Source: Diphasiastrum complanatum (Eukaryota; Streptophyta; Lycopodiopsida; Lycopodiales; Lycopodiaceae). From it: a stretch of 64,000 nucleotides of DNA. The stretch's first letter is position 1; every line of letters starts with the position of its first letter. A program made the translations under genes and the position numbers. The stretch covers positions 22,262,178 to 22,326,177 of the forward strand of contig CM055107.1 in the NCBI GenBank assembly GCA_029204225.1. Reading direction: 5' to 3'. Below, piece after piece: positions 1 to 12,700 of the stretch. Below the pieces are notes generated by a model, which saw only the letters and a list, made by a program, of their open reading frames with translations, did not search any database and was not told where the DNA came from.

Positions 1-954
1 AGATCATTGTGGGTGTTGGGCAGGCCTTCACACGTGCGAAACCTTCACATAGTATCAGAGACACCCTTAGGTATGATCTTCATGCATCATAGAGTGAAAT
101 TCATGATTTTAAGTGTGGTTAAGGATCTCAACTAGCTTCCAAGGGATTTTGGTATCAAGAGGGGCCAAAATCATGATGATTTGGATCTGAAAAGTATAGT
201 ATGGACTATTGTGCTCATAGCACATGTGGGATGCCCCACTTTGAGGATTTATTGTGTTCTATGTGGTGATCCAAATTGTGCAAGTATACTTGTTGGAAAG
301 CTATTTGAGTGTAGATTTAGGTGCAAGAATCTCAAGTGAATTGGTTCGCTATAGATCAAGTTATTGGCATTTATTTGGAAGTAGGTTGGGCACCCAACCT
401 GGTGACATTTGCCGAAGAGCACCAAATCTCGACGATTGCATTAAAAAAAACTCAAGTTTACATTGTCAATGTAGGTTTTGAGAGTTCTAGATGAGATTTT
501 GAGATCCTAGTCACATTGTTTCACTTCTACTCATAGTTCTTGAGTATATTTTGGCTTGAAATATATTAATAGAGGCATGTGAAACTTGTGTTTGGCTTGT
601 GATTCAAATTTTCTTGGAGTTCCTTCTTTTGTGAAAGGCAAGATCTAGTAACTCAAGTTGATTGGCATTGGTGGAGGGATTGGTCTCTCCTTTGTGATCA
701 AGATCTTACTAAGTGGATCTAGATATTTGAAGCACACATCTTATTGAGAGAGAAGAATCATGTGAAGAATTTCAGATCATTTGGATCCAAAATGTGTCCC
801 TTGATCTTTGGTTAGAAAGTCGACACAACATTCAACATTGCCAATGTAAAAAAATCAACATCTACTTAATGAAAGAGATGCAAACTCAATAAGAACTTGA
901 TCAAACATCAAATATATGATAAAATGAAGTTGCTATCCATACAATAGCAGTACC
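1..954. other. Unassigned AT-rich stretch
   Basis: No coding region is recognised. The strongest local structure is a perfect 8-bp inverted repeat with a 2-nt loop at about 384-401 (AGGTTGGG-CA-CCCAACCT). The opening bases carry a CACACGTG-type motif that recurs near 51.4-52.0 kb, so both stretches could be untranslated or LTR sequence of one retroelement family. That link is only inference. Confidence 0.3.
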
Positions 955-1490
955 CTAATGTACTTCCCACGTGTGGATCCAAAAATAACAAAATATGAGC
1001 ATTCTCCACTTGTAGCCATGTTGACGTGACCTGATCTTCTCTTTTCAACCTGTTCCAATGCTCAAAGCACTATTTTGAATGACAACAAATGTATTCAAAC
1101 AGAAATCACAAAGGTATGGAAACTCTCAATTCTCTTCTAGCACTATAACTAGCAAATCAACACATAGAATTAAGAATTCTTGATCAACCTATGATCTACC
1201 AACAATCGCATGAGATGAAGAGATAGATGAAGTGTCTTGACTTCTTCGATTTTCTTCTTGCAGCAACATAGTGATAACTCTGGTAAGAGTTAAATCTGAG
1301 TGTGTCGTAATGATCATCACCCAGTTCTCATATGTAGAGGACAGACTTGAAAGCAATGTCATGATTGCGTCTTGATCGTCTATGACTGATCTGACAATGG
1401 CCATCTGTCGCAAGAGCTTGATGTTGTATGTGTCTTTGAAAGAGTTCACAAGATGTCATTCACAAGTGTTCCTAAAAGATCATCACAATC
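955..1490 (-). pseudogene. Copia gag fragment, minus strand
   Basis: Minus-strand translation of 1189-1449 gives an 86-residue open segment with the gag (UBN2-type) pattern: LLSSLSSTYENW followed by ITMLLQEENRR. Past its stop, toward 1000, the reading still resembles a zinc-knuckle/protease linker but is broken. In an intact copia element gag precedes pol, yet here it lies downstream of the RNase H end of the neighbouring minus-strand pol and beyond an LTR-like segment. It is therefore probably the start of a second, tandem or recombined element. It is not translatable as a full protein. Confidence 0.6.
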
Positions 1491-1518
1491 TTTCCATTCT
1501 ATCTGCTTGGTTTTTCAC

Positions 1519-1754
1519 TGTCAAGAATCTGATAAGCACTCACAATCATTCATCATAAGCAATCACTATAACGAGGAGGAAGAGCACACAATCACTGTAT
1601 ATCACACTAACGGAAAGAGAGTACAATGAACCCTAAATATATAGAGAGAGAAAACTAGTAGTTGACTATAGACTAGCCTACAGCTACTTACAACTGGTAA
1701 CAGCTGTCAACAGTAAATTGTAAACAGTAAGAAGTCTATCATTGGTTTCTAACA
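1519..1754 (-). repeat. Putative copia LTR (236 bp, minus strand)
   Basis: Read on the minus strand, the segment begins TGTTAGAAACC directly after a purine-rich tract (GAGAGAG, a polypurine-tract candidate), contains a TATA-like CTATATATTTA near 1640, and can end at ...TTGACA. It follows the RNase H end of the pol at 1684-4860. The start is supported by the TG plus polypurine tract. The end is a guess, because no primer-binding site follows it. Confidence 0.5.
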
Positions 1755-3760
1755 CTCTCTCTAAATTACATTCTTCTATTCCTAATAAAGTACGAAACTT
1801 TTCAAATCTACATCTACCTAATGACTTAGTAAAAATATCCGCCATTTGACCTTCAGATTTACAAAAAACAAGATCAATGGTTCCATCAAGTATTTTCTCT
1901 CGAACAAAGTGATAATGTATTTCGATGTGCTTAGTTCGAGCATGTAGAACTGGATTTTTGGCAAGGTGAATGTAGCTTTGGTTGTCGCAAGAAATAGTAG
2001 TTGCATCCACCTATGGTTGGCATTGGTGGCCTAAATTAACAAGCAATCTTTGTATCCATACCGCTTCCTGTGTAGCATTGCTGAGTGCATGATATTCAAC
2101 TTCCGTCGAAGATAAGGCTACTGTAGGTTGCTTTTTGCTGCTCCATGAAACTATAGCTGTACCATAATTGAATGTATGACCACTGGTAGATCTTCTATCA
2201 TCCCCAATCAGCATTTGTGTAACCTACCAACATTGGCGCTTCAAGCTGATCATACTTCAAACCAAAATTCAACGTCCCTCGAATGTACTTGAGAATACGT
2301 TTAGCAGACTTCCAGTGTGCTTGACTAGGATTTTGCATAAATTGACTAACAACACCAACAACATAAGAAATATCAAGTCGTGTGTGTGTCAAATAGATCA
2401 AATACCCACCAGCTGCCTATACAAGTAAGCATCTACTTTCTCAGATTCATCATATGCAATAAGCTTCATGTTGACATCCATCGATGTACTCAAAGGCTTA
2501 CAATCCTGCATATTGAACTTATAAAGCAAATCTCATACATATTTGCTTTGTGTAAGAAAGACAACCTCTTCCTTTTGCCATACTTCAATGCCAAGACAAT
2601 AGTACATCAATCCTAGATCGCTCATGTCAAAAACATTGGAAAGATTTGATTTGATTTCATCAATTAAGCTCTCATTACTTCCTATAATAATCAAATCATC
2701 CACATACAAAACAATGAACACTATATCTGAATCTTGCTTTATAATGTAAAGATTAGGATCAGCCTTACTCTTTAGCATTCCCTTCGCTTGAAGTGTTCAT
2801 CAATGCAAGAGTTTCACGCCCGTGGTGCTTGCTTCAATCCATAGATAGCTTTGTTGAGCTTACAAACAAGATGCTCTCTCCCTGGCTCAACAAATCCTTG
2901 AGGTTGCACTAAATACACCTCTTCATCCAGCACTCCATGAAGAAAAACATATTTAACGTCCATTTGCTAGATCTTCCAACCATGGAAAGTAGAAATAGCA
3001 ATGATAGAACATATAGTTACCATCTTAGATACGGGTGCTAAGGCTTTCTCAAAATCAATGCCTTCCTGCTGCTCAAATCCTCTCGCAACCAACCGTGGTT
3101 TGTACTTGTTGAGTTGCCCATCTGCTGCATATTTGATCTTATAAATCCATTTGCAAGTGATAGGCGTCTTACGATCAGGTAGCTCAACCAAGTTCCACGT
3201 CCTATTTTTTGATATGGCCTCCATTTTTGTTTCCATTGCTACAAGCCACTCCTTGTGCTCCTTTGCTTCATGAAAGGTTTTTGGTTCTTGAGCTTTGAGC
3301 ACAGAACCCATTAGGGCTAGATTCATTTCTAACCTTGCAGGAGGTTTTCGATTTCTGCTTGGCCTTCTAAGCTCTCCTTGTTCGCTAGATTTTGGAGTAT
3401 CTCCCTTCTTAGCATCACCTGTGACTGATAAGTACCATTTAGGTACTCTCTTAGGGATTTCAGCTTCAAACTTATATTTTTCCATTGGATCTTCTGCATC
3501 AAAATCCACTTCTTCTTACCTGTACTTCCGCTCCCTCATCGAAAGGTATAGTGATTTCTTCGGATTGTTCACCTTGACCCATCTCGTCAAATGTAGCATC
3601 CCTAGAAATCACAAGCTTCTGTGCATTTGTATCATACATCCTATATGCCTTGGCCTTCTCATCATATCCAAGGAAAATACACTTGACAGCTTTTGCATCC
3701 AATTTTCTTCGTTTCTCATCAGAAATATGAGCATAAGCATCACAACCAAATACTCTCAAA
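1684..3760 (-). pseudogene. Copia reverse transcriptase and RNase H (broken)
   Basis: This is the 3' half of a Ty1/copia polyprotein on the minus strand, split across several frames. From 3760 downward: the end of the integrase region with RVFGCDAYAH, and the RT start with MEAISKNRTWNLVELP, CKWIYKIKY and KPRLVARGFEQQEGIDF (3509-2967). Next comes the RT catalytic segment with YVDD in VLYVDDLIIIGSNESL (2778-2533), then RNase H with RRSTSGHTF and WSSKKQPTVALSST (2214-2011), and finally CDNQSYIHLAKNP and TKHIEIHYHFVRE (2010-1684). Frames change near 3500, 2790, 2400 and 2010, so the element cannot make a functional protein. Family assignment is secure. Confidence 0.9.
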
Positions 3761-3769
3761 TGAGAAATA

Positions 3770-4860
3770 TTAGGTTTTTTTTCTAGTAAAAGCTTTATGA
3801 GGTGTCTTACCTTCCACAGATTTTGTAGGACACCGATTCAGGATGTGCATAGCTATACTGCAAGCTTCTGCCCAAAAGGTGTTTGGCATACCCTTGCTTT
3901 TGAGCATTACCCCGACCATTTCAAGAATGGATCTATTCTTTCGCTCTGCAACTCCGTTTTTCTACAGTGAATAAGGTGTTGTAGTCTGCCTCTTGATCCC
4001 TTGATCTTTGCAAAAATCAATAAATTCTGTCAAAAAATACTGCCACTGAGTCTCCATCAGATCTCAAAGTTTTGATGTAACTTCCTATTTGCTTTTCAAC
4101 TAATGCCTTGAATTTCTTGAACTTAGCAAAAGCGTCTGATTTCTTGGTTATGAAATAAATCCAAATGCATCTGCTATAATCATCAATAAAGATAATAAAG
4201 TAATAGCAGCCACTAAGAGATCTAGTTTGCATTGGTCCACATAGATCACTGTGGACAAGATCTAGGATGTCACTGGCTCTCTTTGCTCCACTTTTGGGAA
4301 ACCTCTCTCTGTGTTGTTTTCCCAAAATGCAACCTTCACAGATTTTTCCTTCAAAAGAAATATCAGGCAATCCAATAACTAGATTACCTCTTTTCAGAAT
4401 CTGTGAACTTTGAGCACTGATATGACCAAATCGTTGATGTCAAACATCACTTCGACTATCAACAGTGCTTACCATAGCTTGAGTAAAAGATCTCGCATTC
4501 AATTTGTAGAGTTGGTTTCCGTTGACTCTAGCTCTTGTAGCAATCACTTTATAGTGATTTTTTATGTCCTTGATGAGACATTTGTTGCTATCAAACTAAA
4601 CCTTGAGTTGTTGATCAGCCATCGTCCCAATTGATAGTAAATTGTTCTAACTGCAAGAGCTTGATCATAGCCCTTGTTGCAATGATTCAAGTTCTCTTGA
4701 CGTTGCTCTTCCTGCAAAGAAATCCACCTAGTTCTTCATAGGTTGGAAGGTTCTCTCTTGTGGCTATACTCGTCACAAACATCTGATGTGACTCACTCAG
4801 ACTATTCAATGTCAAATGTAAAATCTCACGATCTTGAACTCGCTCTCCAACAGTGGGTTA
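3770..4860 (-). pseudogene. Copia gag end, pre-integrase and integrase (broken)
   Basis: On the minus strand, 4860-4690 still reads as gag (REILHLTLNSLSES, then TRENLPTYEELGGFL). It is followed with little spacing by a GAG-pre-integrase zinc-binding region (NQLYKLNARS, CEGCILGKQHRERFP) and an integrase core (LDLVHSDLCGPMQT, FIDDYSRCIWIYF, TLRSDGD) at 4370-4017. The gag zinc knuckle and most of the protease are missing between these parts, so an internal deletion is likely. Stops and frame changes continue to 3770. Confidence 0.8.
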
Positions 4861-4869
4861 GGTTAATGG

Positions 4870-6102
4870 TCATAAAACCCTAGTAACAAATTGAACTTGA
4901 GTAGTATATACATGATGGATCAAACCAATATTCATAGTGTGGTGAGTGAATTCCAAGATTGTGAGTTCATCAATCTTCCAATTTACATTGTTTTCTGATA
5001 GCAACTTTGCATTGTTTTGAAGCATGGTTTATGATGGATATGCTCCAAAAGTCTTGAAAGTGATTTGGTTTCAAATGCTCAACTAGATCTATTATTTTGT
5101 GTTGCATTGCCCAGAAAGCTAGAAATTGACTAGCTACTGGAAATCCGAGTGCAATAGGTTCTTGTGAAAACTCACCCACTTAGATTCTTGTGCTTAATCA
5201 TTTATGGCACGTAAATCTCTGATTTCTATCAAAATATAATAATGTACAAGCTCTTTCTATAAGTAGATTGCTGGTTTCTGAATTTTCTAATAGAAAGGAC
5301 ACTCCAATGGGCCTACTCTCTACTACTAGTTTTGAGAAGTTTTAGGACAAGGTGAATCGAAACAAATTAGTACTTTAACAATGGAGTACAACCAGATCTA
5401 GAAATATTTAGTTTCTCTTTCCTTATATAGGCGATGATGCAAGATTGACATACTACATTTAAATACGAAGTTCATAATTACCCCCACGTTAGCCTCACCT
5501 CAGTTATCAAGATACAGTTTGCCAACTAAAAAGTCCAAGAATGTCCATTTAGCCATGCTATGTTATTGAGGTCTTAATGCACCTTCAATCAGCCATTTTG
5601 CTACATAGCTCATGAACTCCAGATTCCAAAATTCCAGATGAAACTGTGTCGGAGAAATAAAATTGAAGTTCTTTAAACAGATTGCATCCTCTGGTTATAG
5701 AGTTAGGCCACCATTAAAACCTATCAGATTTATTCACCATTTCCTGAGGTGTTGCAATTACTTAAAAAGCCCACTGGCTAAGAAGCATAATACAATCTGC
5801 TCATCCAGTCTAATGCTACTTCAGAACCTTCAGCTCAGCAAGATGAGTCATAAAATAGTGCAGGTAGAAAATTATGCAAAGCTACGGATATACCAATACA
5901 ACACCAAACACAGTTGAAGTGCTTTGGATGACCGTAAAACATTTCGTATAATTGTTAGTAGCAAGCACTCTACCAAAGCTAGCAAGACAGCTCCTAACGA
6001 TTAGAGTAGCTGCTCATATTAACAAGTGTTTTGTACTCTCTCTGCATTCAGGCTCCAAATTCAAAACCATGACTGCTAAATTAATGTATGAATAAGTGTG
6101 CT

Positions 6103-6184
<82 letters not shown>

Positions 6185-6480
6185 GTGTGAAGTGTAGCAC
6201 TACCAGACATTCCATTTCCATGTTGTAGAGAGTTGCTTGCATCAATTTGGATCTGTAACCCTTTTGGAAATTTGCTTAAGGTCGCACCCAAATATGAACT
6301 CCAGGCATGAATTCTACCACAAATCTTTCAAGTCCTACAAAAACTCTCCACAAAGGTCAACAGCAACAAATACTGATTGTGCTGGTATGCCTTCCTACAT
6401 CCCCCTAAAATCACTAGTCAGACACTATCAAGGGCCTCACTATGAGACTACTAGAGAAAGATTATTAATAAGGCCAATGG
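4870..6480. other. Intergenic, no gene seen
   Basis: No convincing coding sequence was found on either strand. The stretch contains a compound microsatellite at about 6107-6181. It lies downstream of the ACS-like gene's stop codon at 6761. Confidence 0.5.
6107..6181. repeat. (GT)n(GA)n compound microsatellite
   Basis: About 22 GT units run directly into about 15 GA units. No LINE tail lies next to it, unlike the (GA)n tracts near 23.8 and 26.4 kb. Confidence 0.95.
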
Positions 6481-6760
6481 ATTGATCATCAATCGACTGC
6501 TCCACAACCTCTAGAATCATAGTCGAATTCCCTCAAAAGCATAGAAAAGTACCATGCTGATCCAATGGTAAAATAAAGCTGCAGTTGTGATCAAATTCAG
6601 AATGGAGGTTTGTCCCATCCCAAAGCATATGTGACCAGTAAGTTGCACTGAAGAAATGGAATGCTCATTCAGTTGATGCTGCATGTAGGTACATAGCCAA
6701 GAAGCTTGCCTTGGTGAGAGAGGTTGTATTATGCTAATCATTGGGACTTCCTTGAAATGT

Positions 6761-9700
6761 TTAGCTGATGTTAGCAGCTTTTCTTTTCCTGCGTTTTTTT
6801 TCAATAAAAGCAGTTAAGCGATCACATGCCACTTGTAATTGGTTTGGAGGCATCGATGCATAGCATACACGGAAGAAACCAGGTTCTCCATAATGGCATG
6901 CTTCTCCTGTAAATTATAAAGTCTTAGTATGCTTACATTGTAAGCTACATCTCCATAATAGAAAGATAAAGTGCAAGCTATAGGGAAATGAGCATAGCAA
7001 CCTCCATTGTATATGAAACATTGTTCTTATGGGCCCAAAATTTCTGTAGACTTACCTGGTGTAAGCACAATGTGACATTCTTCAAGTATTTCCTTCCACA
7101 GCTCACTTTCAGCTTTGAATGTAGACTGCAATTCGAGAATTAACATTTTTTCTCTTTACAGCATTTGACACCATCAGGGAATATATGCAAACCAAAGTAA
7201 TAAAAAGGATTTGGTGCTTACATTGCAGAAGTTTCAAACTCTTTCACTTAGTTAAAATAAAGATATGCAAAAAGAGACAGCATCCTTGCAGCTGGCATCA
7301 AGAGCATCAGCTTTTGAATGCTAAAAAAGTGGGAAAAATTTATCTTTGGTTGTTCATATAAATTTCTGTGAGAAAAAGAAATTCACCTCTGCTAATACAC
7401 TTCTGAGATCAAGCCAGCAGAACATTGCAGCACAAGCAGACATAAAGTGGAGATTTGCTGTCTTGAAATTTGTAGTAAGCAGCTCGTAAGATTTTTTTAG
7501 TCGCCTGTCATAGGAAAGCAAAGTTGGATACAGTGAAGGACTCCAGACCGAACCAGATGTCTATTGGAAACAGCAGTTCCAAAATATGGTTATCAAGAGA
7601 GCTACAGCAGAACTTCCGATTCTGATGGAAGATTCTTGTTACTATCAAAGAATGGCAAACATTCAGAAAGCTCTAAATTCCTTCTCTATCTATTGTCAAA
7701 GCTTGATAATAGTAATAATTATAAAGCAAGCATCAAATGAAGGCCTTTCACTAATGGCCTTGAAGCCTGGCATGCATAGATTAATAGAGGCCCATCATTG
7801 TGCTACACAGCAAAAAAAGAGAGCATGCTTAGCTTTGCTTGGACAAAGTAACTTGAGAGGACAATAGGGAAGCCTAGATAAGAGCGAATGTGACAATTAC
7901 AAAAATATAAGGATCTGTACAATTATGATATCATATTGTGGCTTGATGTCACAGATAGAAGGGCCCCTATAAGAAGAATAGTTGGGAGGTCCATACCATA
8001 GGAATAATGACTAGTTTATGCCTTGCACATTTGTTTTTCAAACGTTTATTGAACTTGGACCCACTGGGCCCTTTTCTATTTTAGGATTATTTAATGTTAT
8101 TGATTAGTCAGTGCAAAATGATTCTCAAAACTCTCATTATGTGTCTTTTTCCTGATCTGAACAATTTTGAATTGGAATCTCTCTATATATATAATAATAT
8201 ATATATATCATAGAATCCCCTGGTACCGCCATTATGGTGCCACCCTCAGATCTGCGGTACCAGGGCGGCACCATAATAAAAAATAAAAAAATAAATTTTT
8301 TCCGTGTTATTTTAGACAGAGATGCCGCAGTACTAAGAACCACGGTTCCCGGTACCGGCACCATACTGGTGCCGCAGTACCATAATATAACTATTAATAA
8401 TATAAATATTATTTAATATATATATATTTTTTAACCTGATATTTTTTTCCCTCCCCCTCACTTCGCCTCTCTCCCTACCCATCGCGCACCCTCCATGCTG
8501 TCCGCGCCCTCCTTGCCTTCACATTGTCTTTGCATACGATTGTTGCCTTCCGCCCCTGCTACTGGTGTTTCCGCTGTTGCTGTGGTTTTTCCAGCCTTCC
8601 GCCTCCTATTGCATTCACGATCATCTCTGACTTTTTTCCCCAGTTCCTTCTATCGAAATGGTGCATTCCAACCTTGCCGATCTATGGGACGAGGTGGACG
8701 TTGTCAGGCGGGTTGCCGACAAGTCCCTGAGCAGGCCCAGGATGCTAGTGACGAGGCCTTCGAGGATGTTGAGGAGATCCCTTCCTCCCTCCCTTCCCAT
8801 CCGGATGACCTCACTAGCCAGCAGCTTTCGTATCCCATGCCAGATGTTGCCCCTCCAATGCATCCCACTTATGTTGCTGCACCCATCCCTGCCAGTGCAT
8901 CCCACTCTCCCTATTCCACGTCTACAGCCGATGCATCCACTAGTGCCCAGCCTATCATGTCATCATCCATTCCCATCACAGTTGGTGCACCATGTTGAAG
9001 GACCACTACCCGTCGCCCAGCTGGGAGAGTTCTTAGGTAACAAAGCCAAGGTTGCATCGAACCGTGGTTCGAACCACCGAATCGTTAGGTACCGGTTCGA
9101 ACCGATTCTGCTGCATTTTTGGCCCTCATGGTTTCTGGCAGCACAGGCCGTGGCCAGTTTGATTTATGAGCTGAACCTTCCATTTGCCATCACCGACTCT
9201 GAGCCCTTCGGAAGGGCCTTCCGCCTTGCATCGTCTGTCAACCCCAGTTGGAGAGTCCCGGGTTCAGAGGTTGTCTGCACACACATGCTAAGAGATAGGG
9301 TCTAGTCATTGTCTAGAGAGATGGAGCCTCTACGCCGCCACTGCGCCACATACGGTTGCAGCATCACGTTTGATGGCTGGACTGATGTCAGGAGGAGGCC
9401 GATCCTCAACATCTTGGTCTCCAGCTGCATGGGCACACAATTTTTGAGGGCCGTGGATTGCAGCACGGGGGGGAGAGTCATATCTGCAAAGTTCATGTTT
9501 GATGTCATCAGGTCTTCCAATCTTGTCCATAGGCTGCAGTATGTCGTTACGATGGTGACGGACAATGCCACCAACTGCGTTCAGATGGGTGTCTTGCTAG
9601 AGGCCGAGTTCCCTCACATCGTCCATACCCCTTGTGCAGCGCACGACATAGACCTTCTCATGGGGGACATAGGTGCACTTCCCTGGGTTAGAGCCATCGT

Positions 9701-12700
9701 CCGTGAAACCCTCTTCCTGGTGACAAAGAAGAGGCGTGTTCTTGCCATGTTCTGGGTGTTCAGCCATTTGGACCTCCGGAAGCCAGCCCCCACACGCTTT
9801 GCATTCGACTTGGTGGTGACCGACCGTCTGATCAGGTGTAGGGCACAGCTTCTACAGATGGTTGCCAGTGATCTTTGGCGTGCCAGTACATTCCAGCACA
9901 CAGAGGATGGGGAGCACTTTTCTTCCACGGTGAGGGGAGACCAGTTCTGGAGGGACGCGCAGACATTGTCAGGACGCCTTCGACCACTCTACATTGTTCT
10001 TCGCATGGCTAACAGCAAGGGGTCCACACTCGGACTGGTGTATGAACTCATGGACCGGATTGGACATTTCCTGCAGCTGCCCATCTTGCAGCCAGAGAGG
10101 TAAGCAGTATAGCAATGTAATTGCGCTTTAACTTTTTTCTGTGATTGCTAGTTTTTTTTTGGGTTGAAGTTACGTTTTTCTGTATTTCGCTTCGATCACA
10201 TGCCTGAACAGATTAAACCACATGCCTCTCACATGCAGGATGACCGAGCTGAAGTTCATCTGGGAGACGCGGTGGAACTACTTTCACAGGAGTATCCATA
10301 GCGTTGCACACATACTGCATCCCCTCTTCCTCTCTCCGACACAGATCGCAGACAGGGAGCTCGAGGCGGATTGGCTTGAGTACATCCACAGGGTGGGCCC
10401 ACATATTGGTTTGGATCCTATTAGACTCATGGAGGAGCTAGCTGCATTTCGTTTCGGCATGGGCACGTTCGGTCACCCGGCTGCTCAGGATCCAGAGAGG
10501 AGACAACTCCCCATTACCTGATGGACCATGTTTGGTAGCACCTATCCCTCCATACAGCATCTTGCACTGCGGGTCCTTTCACAGGTATGCAGTTTTATCT
10601 CATCCTCTTTAGTGCGTTTGCTTGACATTCCACCCGTGCAGATGTGCTGAACCATTTCATTGCACGTACCATAGGATTGCGCTGCAGGATGAGGCCCAGA
10701 GCCCAGAACATTTGAATGCGCCGCACAGCACCTCCAGTGCCACCGATGCCATTGAGGCCTGCAGCCCCTCCATCGCCATCCACTTCTGCAGCACCAGGTT
10801 TCCATGGCAGGCCACCATCTGTGCCCAGGTTTTCTCTTGCAGCGCCCACATCCACAGTGGCTCCTCCAGTGGCAGCACCCACTTCACATCCGCCTCCTTT
10901 GGCAATACCCAGTCCACTCGCTCCTCCTTTGGCAGCACCCAGGATGTACCAGTACTGGCCACCATATCCCCCCTTTCAGTACATATCGCCGTTATACTTG
11001 CCTCCTGCAGGGATGGTCCCTCCACCAGCATCAACCCCACGGGCACACACTCCACGGGCTCATCCTCCTCTCTCAGCTGCACAAGGATACCCCTCTTTGG
11101 CTTCCCTATCCCAGCCGGCCTCAGCTTGGGCCCAGCCTAGCCAGCCAGGTGATTTGCATGGGGGTGATGAGGCATTGACAGCTCCCCTCATCCACAAGAG
11201 ACCAGGAAGGCCCAAGGGTGCACCGAACAAGAAAGGCAGAGCACAGAAACAACCAGGGAAGAGAGGACGACCTCGCAGGGCTCCAGGTACAGCTAGAGGT
11301 GCACTATGACATTCAGCTGGAGCACGTCTAGTTGGTTTGGCTTGCTTGGGGGCTGATGTGGAGGCAGATTGGGAGGATGTGGATGACGAGTCCTCCTCGA
11401 ATACACAGCCCATGCCAGTTCCAGACAGGCACAGATATCGGCTGCGAGAGTCAGCTCGGGGCCCTGAGTTGTCCCCGGAGCATTCTTCCGAGTCAGAGCC
11501 AGAGCATTGATTGTGGCTCTGTTATTTTATTTTTTAGCAGTTTGATATCATGTTCCATGTTTGGCGGCCAGATGGTCGAACACTGTATTCAGACCATTTA
11601 TATATTATAACCAATGTTGGACGTACTTTATTTGCTGCACTTGTGTATATGTCGATTTGTAAATGTGATGCTCTGTTTTCAATTTTATCACAAATTGTAT
11701 GTGCGTGTGTGAATCGTATTTTCAATTGATTTCAACTGCAGAGATTGCTAGCAGATGCACTTCACAAAAATGCACCCCCCTTGATAGCATTTCATAAACA
11801 CATACATTACATTGCATTACACCAGGCGCGCGTTGCACAAAAAACACATCGTATATTAATTCAAGAGCTGTATCAAAATAACAATACGTATCCCGCCATC
11901 GTCGGCTGGGGCTGTTCTTTATACTATGTTAGACACTGAATGCTGCCTCATTTACTGCCAAAAATTACATAACAACAGTCCGCCACATACGGCTGGAACT
12001 TATCTATTCTAAACATTCTTACGGATCCTCCACTGACTCCTCACCCTAGTCAGGTGCATTGTTCTGTCGTTCTCGCTCTGCCTCTTGGTTAGCCCAACGG
12101 CGGGCCACCCTTTCCCTGACCATGATGAGCTGCCGTCATGTGAAGTTCATTCCAATCTGCTCATCCAAATCCAGCTCGACAGCGGGGGCGGGGGGCTCTG
12201 GCTCCGGGTTTCTCTGCCGAGACTATCGCAGCATCTCTGCAATGTCTGCCTCTTGCTTCCGATGCCTTTCGTTGTGCCTTCAAACATCTTCCTCCAGCTT
12301 CCTCCTCGCTTCGCCCTCGGGCTTCGGTGGTATGCGCTCCGCCATCTCACGACACCCTGGTTCTCAAACTGGCTCTCACAGGCTCTCTCACAACCTCTGA
12401 AAATGCCTCTCATAATGCCTCTCACAGCCTCTCACGGCCTCTCACTGGCTCTCACTGGCTCTCTCACAGCCTCTGAAAATGCCTCTAACAATGGCATTGT
12501 GAGTGCCTATTTAACACCACGGACAACACCCATGTGCAGTTGTTGATGATCCCTCCATTATTATATTTTCCAAATTGATACCAAACACAAAAAACAAATT
12601 TTGCTCCTGAGGATGGAAAAAAAGAAGAGTTCTTTTCATGGCAAATGAACAAATTCGTGTGAGAACAAGTCCTATGCAGATTTGGGTGCACCTTCTCAAG

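Noticed and set aside
6076-6291. Open frame with poly-Ser/Leu and poly-His/Thr
   Set aside because: It is a translation of the (GT)n(GA)n microsatellite.
10716-11309. Independent proline-rich gene
   Set aside because: The frame continues past its TGA into an acidic tail and adjoins the transposase, so it is better read as the transposase C-terminus.
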